A stretch of 6,537 bases of DNA from Comamonadaceae bacterium (GTDB taxonomy: Bacteria; Pseudomonadota; Gammaproteobacteria; Burkholderiales; Burkholderiaceae_C). The stretch's first letter is position 1. Each line of letters opens with the position of its first letter. The translations under genes and the position numbers were made by a program. Where the stretch lies: assembly GCA_947374105.1 (NCBI GenBank), contig CANCAO010000096.1, positions 1 through 6,537 on the forward strand, given 5' to 3'. Below the pieces are notes generated by a model that was not told where the DNA came from, ran no database searches, and worked only from the letters and a program-made list of their open reading frames with translations. Of this stretch, positions 1 through 6,420 are shown in pieces.

Positions 1-354
1 GAGGAGGTGTACCACCGGCCCGCCTCCACCTTTGTCGCCAGCTTCATCGGCTCACCCCCCATGAACCTGCTGCGCCGCGCGCCGCACGGTCGTGCCGGAG
101 CTATTCTGGGCGTGCGGCCCGAGCACCTGCAAATCACAGCACAAGCGACCGACACGGGCTGGACGGTGCAGGTCGAGGCGGTTGAGATGCTGGGGGCCGA
201 ACGGCTGCTCTACACCCGCCTGGACGGGGAGCAAATCATCGTACGCACCGAAGAAGAGCAGGGTATCGTGCCCGCTATCGGATCAGACCTCCACATCAGC
301 CCCCGAGCCGAGCGGCTGCACTGGTTTGATGCGGCTACGGGCAAGCGCCTTTGA
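1..354 (+). CDS. ugpC: sn-glycerol-3-phosphate ABC transporter ATP-binding protein UgpC, C-terminal part
   Basis: Only the last 117 codons are in the window; the frame is open from base 1 and the gene begins upstream. The product is the cytoplasmic ATPase that powers uptake of glycerol-3-phosphate and glycerophosphodiesters with UgpA, UgpE and UgpB. What is visible is the end of the ATPase domain, with the family phrase EEVYHRPAST-FVASFIGSPPMN. It is followed by the C-terminal regulatory (TOBE/OB-fold) region, recognisable by GVRPEHL and the stretch EAVEMLGAERLLYTRLDGE. The Walker A, signature and Walker B motifs lie outside the window, so ATPase competence cannot be checked. The substrate assignment rests mainly on the phosphodiesterase gene 8 bases downstream, an arrangement typical of ugp operons. 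A related MalK/UgpC-type sugar ATPase is the main alternative. Confidence 0.88.
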   Translation, partial: EEVYHRPASTFVASFIGSPPMNLLRRAPHGRAGAILGVRPEHLQITAQATDTGWTVQVEAVEMLGAERLLYTRLDGEQIIVRTEEEQGIVPAIGSDLHISPRAERLHWFDAATGKRL

Positions 355-362
355 GTCGGCTT

Positions 363-1169
363 ATGAACCAACCCGTGAGCCCAATAGTCACCGCAGAACA
401 CTGGCCCTACCCGCGCTGGATCGCCCACCGGGGCGCGGGCAAGCTGGCCCCTGAGAACACGCTGGCCGCTTTCCGTGTGGGCGCTGGGCATGGCTACCGC
501 ATGTTCGAGTGCGACGTCAAACTCTCCAGCGACGGCGTACCCTTTCTTCTGCACGACAGCACCTTGACCCGCACCACCAACGCCGCCGCACGCCACGGGC
601 CACAGGCCAGCGCAGTCGCGGGCGAGCACCCCTGGGCCACCCTGCGCACGTTGGACGCAGGGGCCTGGCATTCCGCCCCCTTCAAAGGCGAACCCCTGCC
701 CACTCTGGACGAGGTCGCGCAGTTCTGCCTGCAACACCAGTACTACCTCAACATCGAGATCAAACCCACACCCGGCACCGAGCGCCACACCGGTAACGTA
801 GTCGCCCGCAACGCCGCCCGCCTCTGGCAAAACGCCGCCGCGCCGCCCCTGCTCACCTCGTTTGATGTGGCGGCGCTGGAAGGTGCGCGCGATGCCGAGC
901 CTGAGTTGCCCATCCCCTTGCCACGCGGCCTGTTGCTCGACACCCTGTGGACCGGCTGGCTGGAAACCGCCCTCGCCCTGGGCTGCGTCGCCGTGGTGTG
1001 TAAACACACCCTGTGGGACACATCCACCGTCATCGAAGCCAGGAGCGCAGGCTTTCGCTGCTTGAGCTACACCGTCAATGACGAAGCTGAAGCGAAGCGT
1101 CTATTCGACTTGGGCACGGATGGGGTCATCACGGATCGGGTGGATTTGCTCTCGCCATCGCTAATTTGA
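363..1169 (+). CDS. ugpQ: Glycerophosphodiester phosphodiesterase UgpQ
   Basis: This 268-residue protein hydrolyses glycerophosphodiesters to glycerol-3-phosphate and an alcohol, probably in the cytoplasm, since no signal peptide is visible. The GDPD TIM-barrel signatures are all present. AHRGAGKLAPENTLAAF carries catalytic His22. FECDVKLSSDGVPFLLHD carries metal ligands Glu49 and Asp51 and the second catalytic His64. NIEIKP holds Glu132, a further metal ligand, and GTDGVITD closes the barrel near the C-terminus. The length is normal for bacterial UgpQ. The ATG at 363 is chosen over a TTG at 351 that overlaps the ugpC stop codon; the ATG lies 8 bases after that stop, which suggests translational coupling in one operon. 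No strong Shine-Dalgarno sequence is seen. The enzyme would process diesters imported by the UgpC transporter. Confidence 0.93.
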   Translation: MNQPVSPIVTAEHWPYPRWIAHRGAGKLAPENTLAAFRVGAGHGYRMFECDVKLSSDGVPFLLHDSTLTRTTNAAARHGPQASAVAGEHPWATLRTLDAGAWHSAPFKGEPLPTLDEVAQFCLQHQYYLNIEIKPTPGTERHTGNVVARNAARLWQNAAAPPLLTSFDVAALEGARDAEPELPIPLPRGLLLDTLWTGWLETALALGCVAVVCKHTLWDTSTVIEARSAGFRCLSYTVNDEAEAKRLFDLGTDGVITDRVDLLSPSLI

Positions 1170-1176
1170 GCCGCAC

Positions 1177-1201
1177 AATTCACGCCGTCAGGGCGTGAAT
1201 T
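1177..1201. terminator. Perfect hairpin between convergent ugpQ and hcp
   Basis: The arms AATTCACGCC and GGCGTGAATT form a perfect 10-bp inverted repeat around a 5-base loop. It begins 7 bases after the ugpQ stop and overlaps the last codons and stop of hcp on the other strand. Neither side has a run of T, so it is not a textbook intrinsic terminator. Its place between convergent genes suggests a bidirectional terminator or an mRNA 3'-end stabiliser. Confidence 0.5.
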
Positions 1202-1778
1202 CCGTGATCGCTCGGTTGTGCATCAGACTCCACCCAGCACTCACGTTGCCCAAGACCTTCATGTCCGGCGTTTGCACGGCGTATTGCCACACGATCTCTG
1301 TGAAGTTGAGCTTGAACTGCTCGGTCGGCATGTCGTCGGGGTGTGACTGGAACTGGATCTCGCTGATCAGCGCATCACGCAACATGAAGGTCAGGATATT
1401 GCCGACCTGATCCCCCGAGTTGCGCACGATGTAGATGTAGGACGGTGAGTCTTTGCCACCCAAAGATTGCGCGCGCAGGCAAGCGTCGTACATCTTGACC
1501 GAAGTCTTGTCCACGTACTTGACGCAGGTGAACTCGGTGATCACGGGACGCCCTGATGTGCGGGCTGAATTGCTGACATCGGTCGTCACCTGCTGTTTAA
1601 TGCCTTGATGCACGGAGACCAGCTCAATGCATTGACCAATAGGTTTGTTGGTGTAGCCGTTTTTAAATTCAGACTCCCAGTCTTTACCCAGATTGATCAG
1701 GCTACCGCCTGTTGCCCAATCATTGCTAGCGGTTGGAAAGAGCGAGGGGTCGCCGGGTTGCAGCAGGATCAGGTCCAT
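1188..1778 (-). CDS. hcp: Type VI secretion system tube protein Hcp (TssD), divergent
   Basis: This 196-residue protein belongs to the Hcp family. Its members stack as hexameric rings to form the inner tube that a contracting T6SS sheath drives out of the cell, and they also act as effector chaperones. Family features seen are IELVSVHQGI (residues 51-60), the central VKYVDKTSVKMYDAC (86-100; compare FTKYVDKSTP in canonical Hcp), the strands YIYIVRN and ILTFMLRDALISEI, EQFKLNFTEIVWQY (143-156), and the terminal GNVSAGWSL. Canonical Hcp is about 160-172 residues. The extra length lies largely in residues 8-45, which I could not match to the usual N-terminal strands. No signal peptide is present, as expected. 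The start is fixed by AAGGAGA five bases before the ATG. The gene lies 46 bases after the fused sheath gene, so the two are very probably cotranscribed. Its base composition is lower in GC than the flanks. Confidence 0.87.
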   Translation of the reverse strand: MDLILLQPGDPSLFPTASNDWATGGSLINLGKDWESEFKNGYTNKPIGQCIELVSVHQGIKQQVTTDVSNSARTSGRPVITEFTCVKYVDKTSVKMYDACLRAQSLGGKDSPSYIYIVRNSGDQVGNILTFMLRDALISEIQFQSHPDDMPTEQFKLNFTEIVWQYAVQTPDMKVLGNVSAGWSLMHNRAITEFTP

Positions 1779-1824
1779 GGATTCTCCTTTTTTACGATGT
1801 TGATCGGTAAGGCTCGCAACAGCA

Positions 1825-3525
1825 TTACCCTGGAAGTGCGACCACCAGACGCATCGAGGTGGTCAGCTCTTCCAACTGAAAATGCGGACGTAGAAAGACG
1901 GTGGCGTTGTACGTGCCCGGTGAGCCGGGGATGTCGCTCACCACAATTTTGGCCTGACTCAAGGGGTAGCTGGCTTTGACGTCTTGCGGGGCATTTTCAT
2001 CCAGCAGCACGTAGTTGGAAATCCATTCGTTGAGGTAGGCCTCTACGTTACCGCGCGTCAAGAAACTGCCCATCTTGTTGCGCATGATGACCTTGATGTA
2101 GTGCGCAAAGCGGGAGGCTGCAAGCATGTAGGGCAGCATGGCCGCCAACCTGACGTTGGCGCTGGCTTCGTCTGAAAAATAGGTCTTGGGGCGATGGGTG
2201 GCCGGCACTTCGAAAAAAACGGCAGTGTCGGTGTCTTTGCCGTGACACAGCGCGATAAAGCCCAGTTCACGCAATTCCTTGGCGAGTCGGTCGGTGATGG
2301 GCACTTCTGTCGGGCAAAGCAGGGTCTGGGCACCAACATCATTCGGGTAGCGATAGAGTGGCAAACCCTCCGCCCGACCGCCGCCTTCGATCCCCTGGAT
2401 TGCCGCTGGCCAGTGGTAAAGAGCGAACGCATTCGTGATGCGCTGGGCCAACGCATAGGCCGCAGTGCCCCAAAGAAAATGCGCCGCTCGGGGTGCGCTG
2501 AGCTTGTCAATCTCCAGTTCTTCGAAGTCCAGGCCCTCTGCCAGACCACTGTTCTTGCCATAGGGCAGACGTAAGAGCACATGCGGCAACACCAATGACA
2601 CGTAGCTAGCCTGCTCGCTTTGGCGAAACTCATTCCAGCTGATCATCTCGACGCTCTCGAAAATCTTGCTCAAGTCGCGTGGTTTCGGGAGATCACAAAA
2701 ACTCTCAAGCCCAAACAGGGACGCTGACGCAGCGGTGATGAAGGGCGCATGAGCGGCGGCGGCCAGCTCGGCCATCTTCTGCAAAAAATAGATATCTTGC
2801 GCACTGCGACCCACTTCATAGCCCCCCACCAGCAGGCTGTAAGGCAAGCCTCCGTAAGTGCCAAATTCGGCCTCGTAAATCAGCTTGAACAAGTGACTTT
2901 GATCGAATGCGACGGCCTTCTCCAGATCGTCATGCACTTCATCCTGCGTGGCGTTAAAAACGCGCAACTGCAGCAGGGTGTTGGTCTCGGTATTGACCAC
3001 CAGACCGTGCAGCCCGCGCCAGCTGGCCTCCAGTGCCTGGAAATTCCGGGCGTGCAGAATGGCCCGCAACTGTAGGCCCAGCAAGGCATCTATGTCGGCA
3101 CAGGGTTGACCGCCCTGTACAAGCTGGGCGCGCTGCTCGATCAAACGGTTCAGTGCAGGCACAGCCCGTGCAACGGCCAGAGGTGTGAAGTCGTCCAGCG
3201 AGGTGAAGTGAAGCACGCCGCCCAAGGTGTCGGCATCGTCTGGGCTTTCTTTGGGCAGGGTGCGCTGAACCGTGTCCAGGCTGACCCTGGCCTGCGCTGT
3301 CGCCATCACGTCATTGAAGTTGTCTCTATCGATGTTGAGCAACGTGCGCTGCTTGTAGGGTGGCAGGGGCGCACCGTCTGATCGGTCGCCCGACAGGTCG
3401 GCCAAAATACCCACGATGAAAGGCAGCTCACGCTTCTCTATCGCGCCGCCCGTCTCCAGGTCGTAGGTAATTTTGACGCGCGGTGGACGGTTTTTCCTCA
3501 GCCATTTTTGGACGCTTTCACTCAT
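1825..3525 (-). CDS. tssBC: Fused T6SS contractile sheath protein: TssB (VipA) joined to TssC (VipB)
   Basis: This 566-residue protein combines the two T6SS sheath subunits in one chain. Residues 1-136 are TssB-like: NRPPRVKITYD, ELPFIVGILADLSGD, NIDRDNFNDVM (64-74), LHFTSLDDFTPLAVAR (105-120) and NRLIEQRAQL. After QGGQP, residues 142-566 are TssC-like: DIDALLGLQLRAILH, FQALEASWRGL (162-172), the YEAEFGTYGGLPYSLLVGGY region, HAPFITAASASLFGLESF, LRLPYG, HFLWGTAAYALA, the IQGIEGGGRAEGLPLY region, LPYMLAASRFAHYIKVI, and SDIPGSPGTYNATVFLRPHF near the end. Separate TssB and TssC are usually about 165-170 and about 495 residues. Against the P. aeruginosa proteins as I remember them, about 35 residues of the TssB tail and 70 of the TssC head are missing. 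The TssC head normally carries the ClpV-binding helix. ATG 3525 (GAGG four bases upstream) is preferred over TTG 3537. The protein probably forms the contractile sheath around the Hcp encoded next. Confidence 0.9.
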   Translation of the reverse strand: MSESVQKWLRKNRPPRVKITYDLETGGAIEKRELPFIVGILADLSGDRSDGAPLPPYKQRTLLNIDRDNFNDVMATAQARVSLDTVQRTLPKESPDDADTLGGVLHFTSLDDFTPLAVARAVPALNRLIEQRAQLVQGGQPCADIDALLGLQLRAILHARNFQALEASWRGLHGLVVNTETNTLLQLRVFNATQDEVHDDLEKAVAFDQSHLFKLIYEAEFGTYGGLPYSLLVGGYEVGRSAQDIYFLQKMAELAAAAHAPFITAASASLFGLESFCDLPKPRDLSKIFESVEMISWNEFRQSEQASYVSLVLPHVLLRLPYGKNSGLAEGLDFEELEIDKLSAPRAAHFLWGTAAYALAQRITNAFALYHWPAAIQGIEGGGRAEGLPLYRYPNDVGAQTLLCPTEVPITDRLAKELRELGFIALCHGKDTDTAVFFEVPATHRPKTYFSDEASANVRLAAMLPYMLAASRFAHYIKVIMRNKMGSFLTRGNVEAYLNEWISNYVLLDENAPQDVKASYPLSQAKIVVSDIPGSPGTYNATVFLRPHFQLEELTTSMRLVVALPG

Positions 3526-3665
3526 GACACCTCGCAACAGTTGGGCTCAAAATTGCACAATAACAAGCCCTTAGTGTCGCCGCACTGGTGCAGCAACAAA
3601 GTAAGCCCCGCGTAGTCAAAGCGCGCCACACTCGACCCCGCCCTTTTCAAACCCAGGAGATTCCC
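3526..3665. promoter_or_regulatory. Divergent intergenic region between tssBC and bktB
   Basis: These 140 bases separate two divergent starts and should hold promoters for both the sheath-tube pair and bktB. I found no convincing -35/-10 pair in either direction. The bktB side ends with AGGAGA at 3655-3660, a good ribosome binding site. The tssBC side has GAGG at 3533-3530 on the minus strand. A small palindrome, GCAC-TG-GTGC, sits at 3582-3591. An AT-rich patch at about 3549-3565 is the most likely place for promoter elements of tssBC. Confidence 0.4.
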
Positions 3666-4850
3666 ATGACCCGTGAAGTTGTTGTTGTCAGCGGTGTGCG
3701 CACCGCCATTGGTCCCTATGGCGGCAGCCTGAAGGACATCGCTCCCACCGAGCTGGCCGCCCAGGTGGTGCGCGAGTCGCTGGCCCGCGCCAACGTGGAT
3801 GGCAAGGACGTGGGCCATGTGGTGTTTGGCCATGTGGTCAACACCGAGCCCAAAGACATGTACCTGAGTCGCGTGGCGGCCATCAACGGCGGCTGCGGGG
3901 AGGGCACACCCGCCTTCAACGTCAACCGCCTGTGCGGCTCCGGCTTGCAGGCCATCATCAACGCCAGCCAGTCGATCTTGCTGGGCGACACCGACATCGC
4001 CATTGGCGGTGGCGCGGAGAACATGAGCCGTGGCCCTTACGCCAGCCTCACGGCGCGCTGGGGTGCCCGCATGGGTGACACCAAAATGGTCGATATGGTG
4101 GTCGGTGCGCTGCATGACCCGTTCCAGAACATTCACATGGGTGTGACGGCTGAGAACATTGCCGCCAAGTGGGGCATTACCCGCGAACAGCAGGACGCCA
4201 TTGCGGTGGATAGCCACAACCGCGCCCAGCGCGCCACCGAGGCCGGTTACTTCACCGCCCAAATCATGCCGGTGATGCTCAAGAGCAAAAAGGGCGAGGT
4301 GGCCTACGCGACCGACGAGCATTTCCGCCCCAACTGCACGTTGGCTGACATGGCCAAGCTCAAACCCGTGTTCATCAAGGAAAACGGTACGGTCACCGCC
4401 GGCAATGCCTCAGGTATCAACGACGCCGCTGCCGCCGTGGTGCTGATGGAAGCGGCCACCGCCAAGGCCCGAGGCCTCGCGCCACTGGCTCGTCTGGTGG
4501 CTTACGCCCATGCGGGCGTTGACCCGAAGTACATGGGCATCGGCCCCGTGCCTGCGACGCAACTGGCACTGAAAAAAGCAGGTTTAACTGTCCAAGACCT
4601 GGACGTGATCGAAGCCAACGAGGCCTTTGCCGCGCAAGCCTGCGCCGTCACGCGCGACCTGGGGCTGGATCCGGCCAAGGTCAACCCCAATGGCTCGGGC
4701 ATTTCGCTGGGTCACCCCATCGGTGCGACAGGCGCTTTGATCACGGTCAAGGCGCTGTACGAGTTGCAGCGCATCCAGGGCCGCTACGCGCTGGTGACCA
4801 TGTGCATTGGGGGTGGACAGGGGATAGCGGCGATTTTTGAGCGACTCTAA
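3666..4850 (+). CDS. bktB: Beta-ketothiolase BktB (acetyl-CoA C-acyltransferase)
   Basis: This 394-residue thiolase condenses two acyl-CoA molecules to a 3-ketoacyl-CoA or catalyses the reverse cleavage, in the cytoplasm. The catalytic residues are all present: nucleophile Cys90 in NRLCGSGLQAI, His350 in SLGHPIGATGA, and Cys380 in CIGGGQGIAAIF. Other family blocks are GGGAENMSRGPY, IHMGVTAENIA, ENGTVTAGNASGINDAAAAV and DVIEANEAFAAQACAV. Length and sequence closely follow Cupriavidus necator BktB as I know it; that enzyme accepts propionyl-CoA as well as acetyl-CoA and supplies C5 monomers for polyhydroxyalkanoates. PhaA/AtoB-type acetyl-CoA acetyltransferase is the alternative name. The ATG at 3666 has AGGAGA six bases upstream; an in-frame extension back to 3588 lacks family resemblance and is rejected. 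The gene stands alone on this strand and converges on a PHB-depolymerase-type esterase. Confidence 0.94.
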   Translation: MTREVVVVSGVRTAIGPYGGSLKDIAPTELAAQVVRESLARANVDGKDVGHVVFGHVVNTEPKDMYLSRVAAINGGCGEGTPAFNVNRLCGSGLQAIINASQSILLGDTDIAIGGGAENMSRGPYASLTARWGARMGDTKMVDMVVGALHDPFQNIHMGVTAENIAAKWGITREQQDAIAVDSHNRAQRATEAGYFTAQIMPVMLKSKKGEVAYATDEHFRPNCTLADMAKLKPVFIKENGTVTAGNASGINDAAAAVVLMEAATAKARGLAPLARLVAYAHAGVDPKYMGIGPVPATQLALKKAGLTVQDLDVIEANEAFAAQACAVTRDLGLDPAKVNPNGSGISLGHPIGATGALITVKALYELQRIQGRYALVTMCIGGGQGIAAIFERL

Positions 4851-4855
4851 GCCGC

Positions 4856-4888
4856 CGCGATGTGCTGCTTTTTTAGTAGCACATCGCG
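4856..4888. terminator. Strong hairpin between convergent bktB and esterase genes
   Basis: The arms CGCGATGTGCT (4856-4866) and AGCACATCGCG (4878-4888) are perfect complements of 11 bp. They can extend inward by three more pairs, including one G-U, to leave a loop of five T. The hairpin starts 6 bases after the bktB stop and 15 bases past the esterase stop on the other strand. The T run lies in the loop rather than after the stem, so this is a likely but atypical bidirectional terminator. Confidence 0.6.
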
Positions 4889-4903
4889 CTACATTTCATT
4901 GGT

Positions 4904-6064
4904 CTAAAGCCTCTTTTTATGCTGAAGAAAGAAGGCCAGCATGGCCTCTGAAGCCGAGGGGCCTTCAGGCGCAGTGAAAGAGCCCGCCGCGTCACCGCCT
5001 GACCAAGCATGCGGCCCGTCTTTAATGCGCCAATGCTCCACGAAAGAGGGTCCGTCTGGGCTGCAGTAAATGAGGCGTTGCGTGCTTGCTTGGGCTGCCT
5101 TAGTTTGCGCTTCAAGCTGGCTTGCTCCCTTTTTCAACGGCACGCCAAAGGCCTCCCACGCGGCCAATGCCGCATCGGCGATGTGATCACCGTTGTCGGG
5201 GTGAACGGTGGTGTCGGCGCTGCCGTGAAACACGATGGTGGGTAGCGGGGCGAGAGTGGCCCGCTTTTTCCCCTTGTTGGCCCCTGTACGCATGGCGGTG
5301 AAGGCCGACAGCATGTCCTGCGCCGCCCCTGCAGGCAAGCCAGAGTGCACGCCCAGGGCGGCAAAAATATCAGGGTACAAACCTGCCACCACCGCCGCCA
5401 TAGCCCCACCAGCGGAGAGCCCTGCAATGTAAACCCGGTCTGGGTCGGCCCGGCTTCCGCCGTGGTCACGACTGAGCACTTGGCGCGTGAGCGCAGCGAT
5501 CATGCCCGGCTCACCTTGATCGATTTGTTGATGCTCGGGCTCAAACCAGTTCCAGCAACGGGCTTGGTTGGCTTTGGGAAGTTGCTCGGGGTAGAGCACC
5601 ATGCAACCTTGCGCTTCAGCCAGCGCATTCATGGCCGTGCCCTGGGCAAAGTCATGCGCGTCTTGTTTACAACCGTGCAACAGCACGATCAGGGGGCGCT
5701 TCAGGGCATCTTGTAAGCAGACTTCCCTGGGATGGCCTGCGTCCGGGGGGGTTGGTGCTGTGGGGACGTAGAGCCGGTAGGGATAGGTCTTTGCATCGAA
5801 GGTAAAGCTGGCTTCGGTGAAGTTTTTCACCTCGGTTTGCAATTTGACCGGGACTTGAGCCTGAACTTGAGCCGTGGCTTGGGCTTTACCTTCTGCTGCG
5901 GTTGAATGTGGCGGGCGCAGGCCCGGGAGCACACACCTCAACCAGCGTGTAGCCGCTAGGCGTCGGCTCAGGCGGTTGTCTCTCATGGCATTCACCAAAA
6001 ATTGACGCCACGGCTTCTGATACTGGGGTTGGTGCACGAGACTTCCAATCAAATAATGCTGCAT
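4904..6064 (-). CDS. PHB depolymerase family esterase (alpha/beta hydrolase)
   Basis: This 386-residue protein belongs to the PHB-depolymerase/feruloyl-esterase-like family (extracellular catalytic domain type 1), which hydrolyses short-chain polyhydroxyalkanoates or related esters. Numbered from the ATG at 6064, the lipase box is GLSAGG with Ser217. Asp284 in FHGSAD and His352 in GPHAWSGG complete the triad. HGCKQ (130-134) supplies the oxyanion hole. CWNWF, GVHSGLPAGAA and FTAMRTGA are further family blocks. The catalytic domain spans roughly 85-386. The first 80 residues are basic, then rich in Ala and Gln (about 60-70), and show no clear signal peptide, so an intracellular site is possible. 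The start is uncertain: the ATG at 6064 lacks a visible Shine-Dalgarno sequence, while an internal ATG at 5986 has a weak GGTGA before it. Convergence with bktB suggests a role in PHA turnover, but the true substrate is not shown. Confidence 0.85.
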   Translation of the reverse strand: MQHYLIGSLVHQPQYQKPWRQFLVNAMRDNRLSRRLAATRWLRCVLPGLRPPHSTAAEGKAQATAQVQAQVPVKLQTEVKNFTEASFTFDAKTYPYRLYVPTAPTPPDAGHPREVCLQDALKRPLIVLLHGCKQDAHDFAQGTAMNALAEAQGCMVLYPEQLPKANQARCWNWFEPEHQQIDQGEPGMIAALTRQVLSRDHGGSRADPDRVYIAGLSAGGAMAAVVAGLYPDIFAALGVHSGLPAGAAQDMLSAFTAMRTGANKGKKRATLAPLPTIVFHGSADTTVHPDNGDHIADAALAAWEAFGVPLKKGASQLEAQTKAAQASTQRLIYCSPDGPSFVEHWRIKDGPHAWSGGDAAGSFTAPEGPSASEAMLAFFLQHKKRL

Positions 6065-6118
6065 TGCAGCAAATGGTACGCCTTTTCTCGTACTTGTGCG
6101 CGACGCCGTGTGAGCTTT

Positions 6119-6409
6119 TCAGCGTCGCCAGCCGCTCTCCATCACCCATTGCGTGCTAGCCAATACCAACACCAGAGCGGCGTAGGTGGTCATCTTGCCG
6201 TCGCGTCCAAAAAACCACAGTCCGACCGTCAACACGACCAATCCCGCTACAAAGTTGATAGCTGATTGTGCTAGCCAACCAAGGCTAACAGCCCGTTTTG
6301 TATTTGAAAATCGCACCACAAATCGGGCCAAAAAAGGCAACAGCAAGGCTAGCGCCAGCGCAGGCGCAGCGAAATTCAGAAGATGGATAAGGGCGTCCCA
6401 AGGGTTCAT
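6119..6409 (-). CDS. Small three-helix membrane protein, function unknown
   Basis: I do not recognise a named family for this 96-residue protein. It contains three hydrophobic stretches that should span the inner membrane: about residues 6-29 (rich in Ala and Leu), 43-67 and 74-90. Basic residues at 29, 33 and 39 lie between the first two. The short soluble ends, NPW at the start and GWRR at the end, carry no motif. The ATG at 6409 is 24 bases from the divergent hemA start and has no clear ribosome binding site. The esterase gene follows 54 bases downstream on the same strand, so the two might share a transcript. Coding is supported by the long, coherent alternation of hydrophobic helices and by the position opposite hemA, not by a homologue I can name. 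Confidence 0.72.
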   Translation of the reverse strand: MNPWDALIHLLNFAAPALALALLLPFLARFVVRFSNTKRAVSLGWLAQSAINFVAGLVVLTVGLWFFGRDGKMTTYAALVLVLASTQWVMESGWRR

Positions 6410-6420
6410 GCGACAAATTT

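Noticed and set aside
210..1007. 265-codon open frame on the minus strand opposite ugpC/ugpQ
   Set aside because: It is antisense to two well-supported genes, is rich in Gly, Gln and Val as expected of a complementary frame in high-GC DNA, and has no recognisable motif.
3070..3140. The fusion as a simple sequencing error joining two normal genes
   Set aside because: A one- or two-base error would leave the TssB tail, an intergenic gap and the TssC head in the DNA. All of these (about 105 codons) are missing and the joint is in frame, so a real deletion-fusion fits better. A misassembly deletion remains possible but would have to be in frame.
3543..3570. GGGCT...AGCCC inverted repeat before tssBC as an operator
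   Set aside because: It is only five base pairs with an 18-base spacer, which is expected by chance.
3522..4322. 266-codon open frame on the minus strand opposite bktB
   Set aside because: It is a shadow of the thiolase. It is His- and Gly-rich and lacks any family resemblance, while the opposite frame has every catalytic residue of a thiolase.
5345..5716. 123-codon plus-strand frame inside the esterase gene
   Set aside because: It is antisense to the catalytic domain of the esterase and has no motif; frames of this length are common by chance in such DNA.
5886..6149. 87-codon minus-strand frame bridging the membrane protein and the esterase
   Set aside because: It overlaps both neighbours in another frame and its sequence shows no domain or membrane segment.
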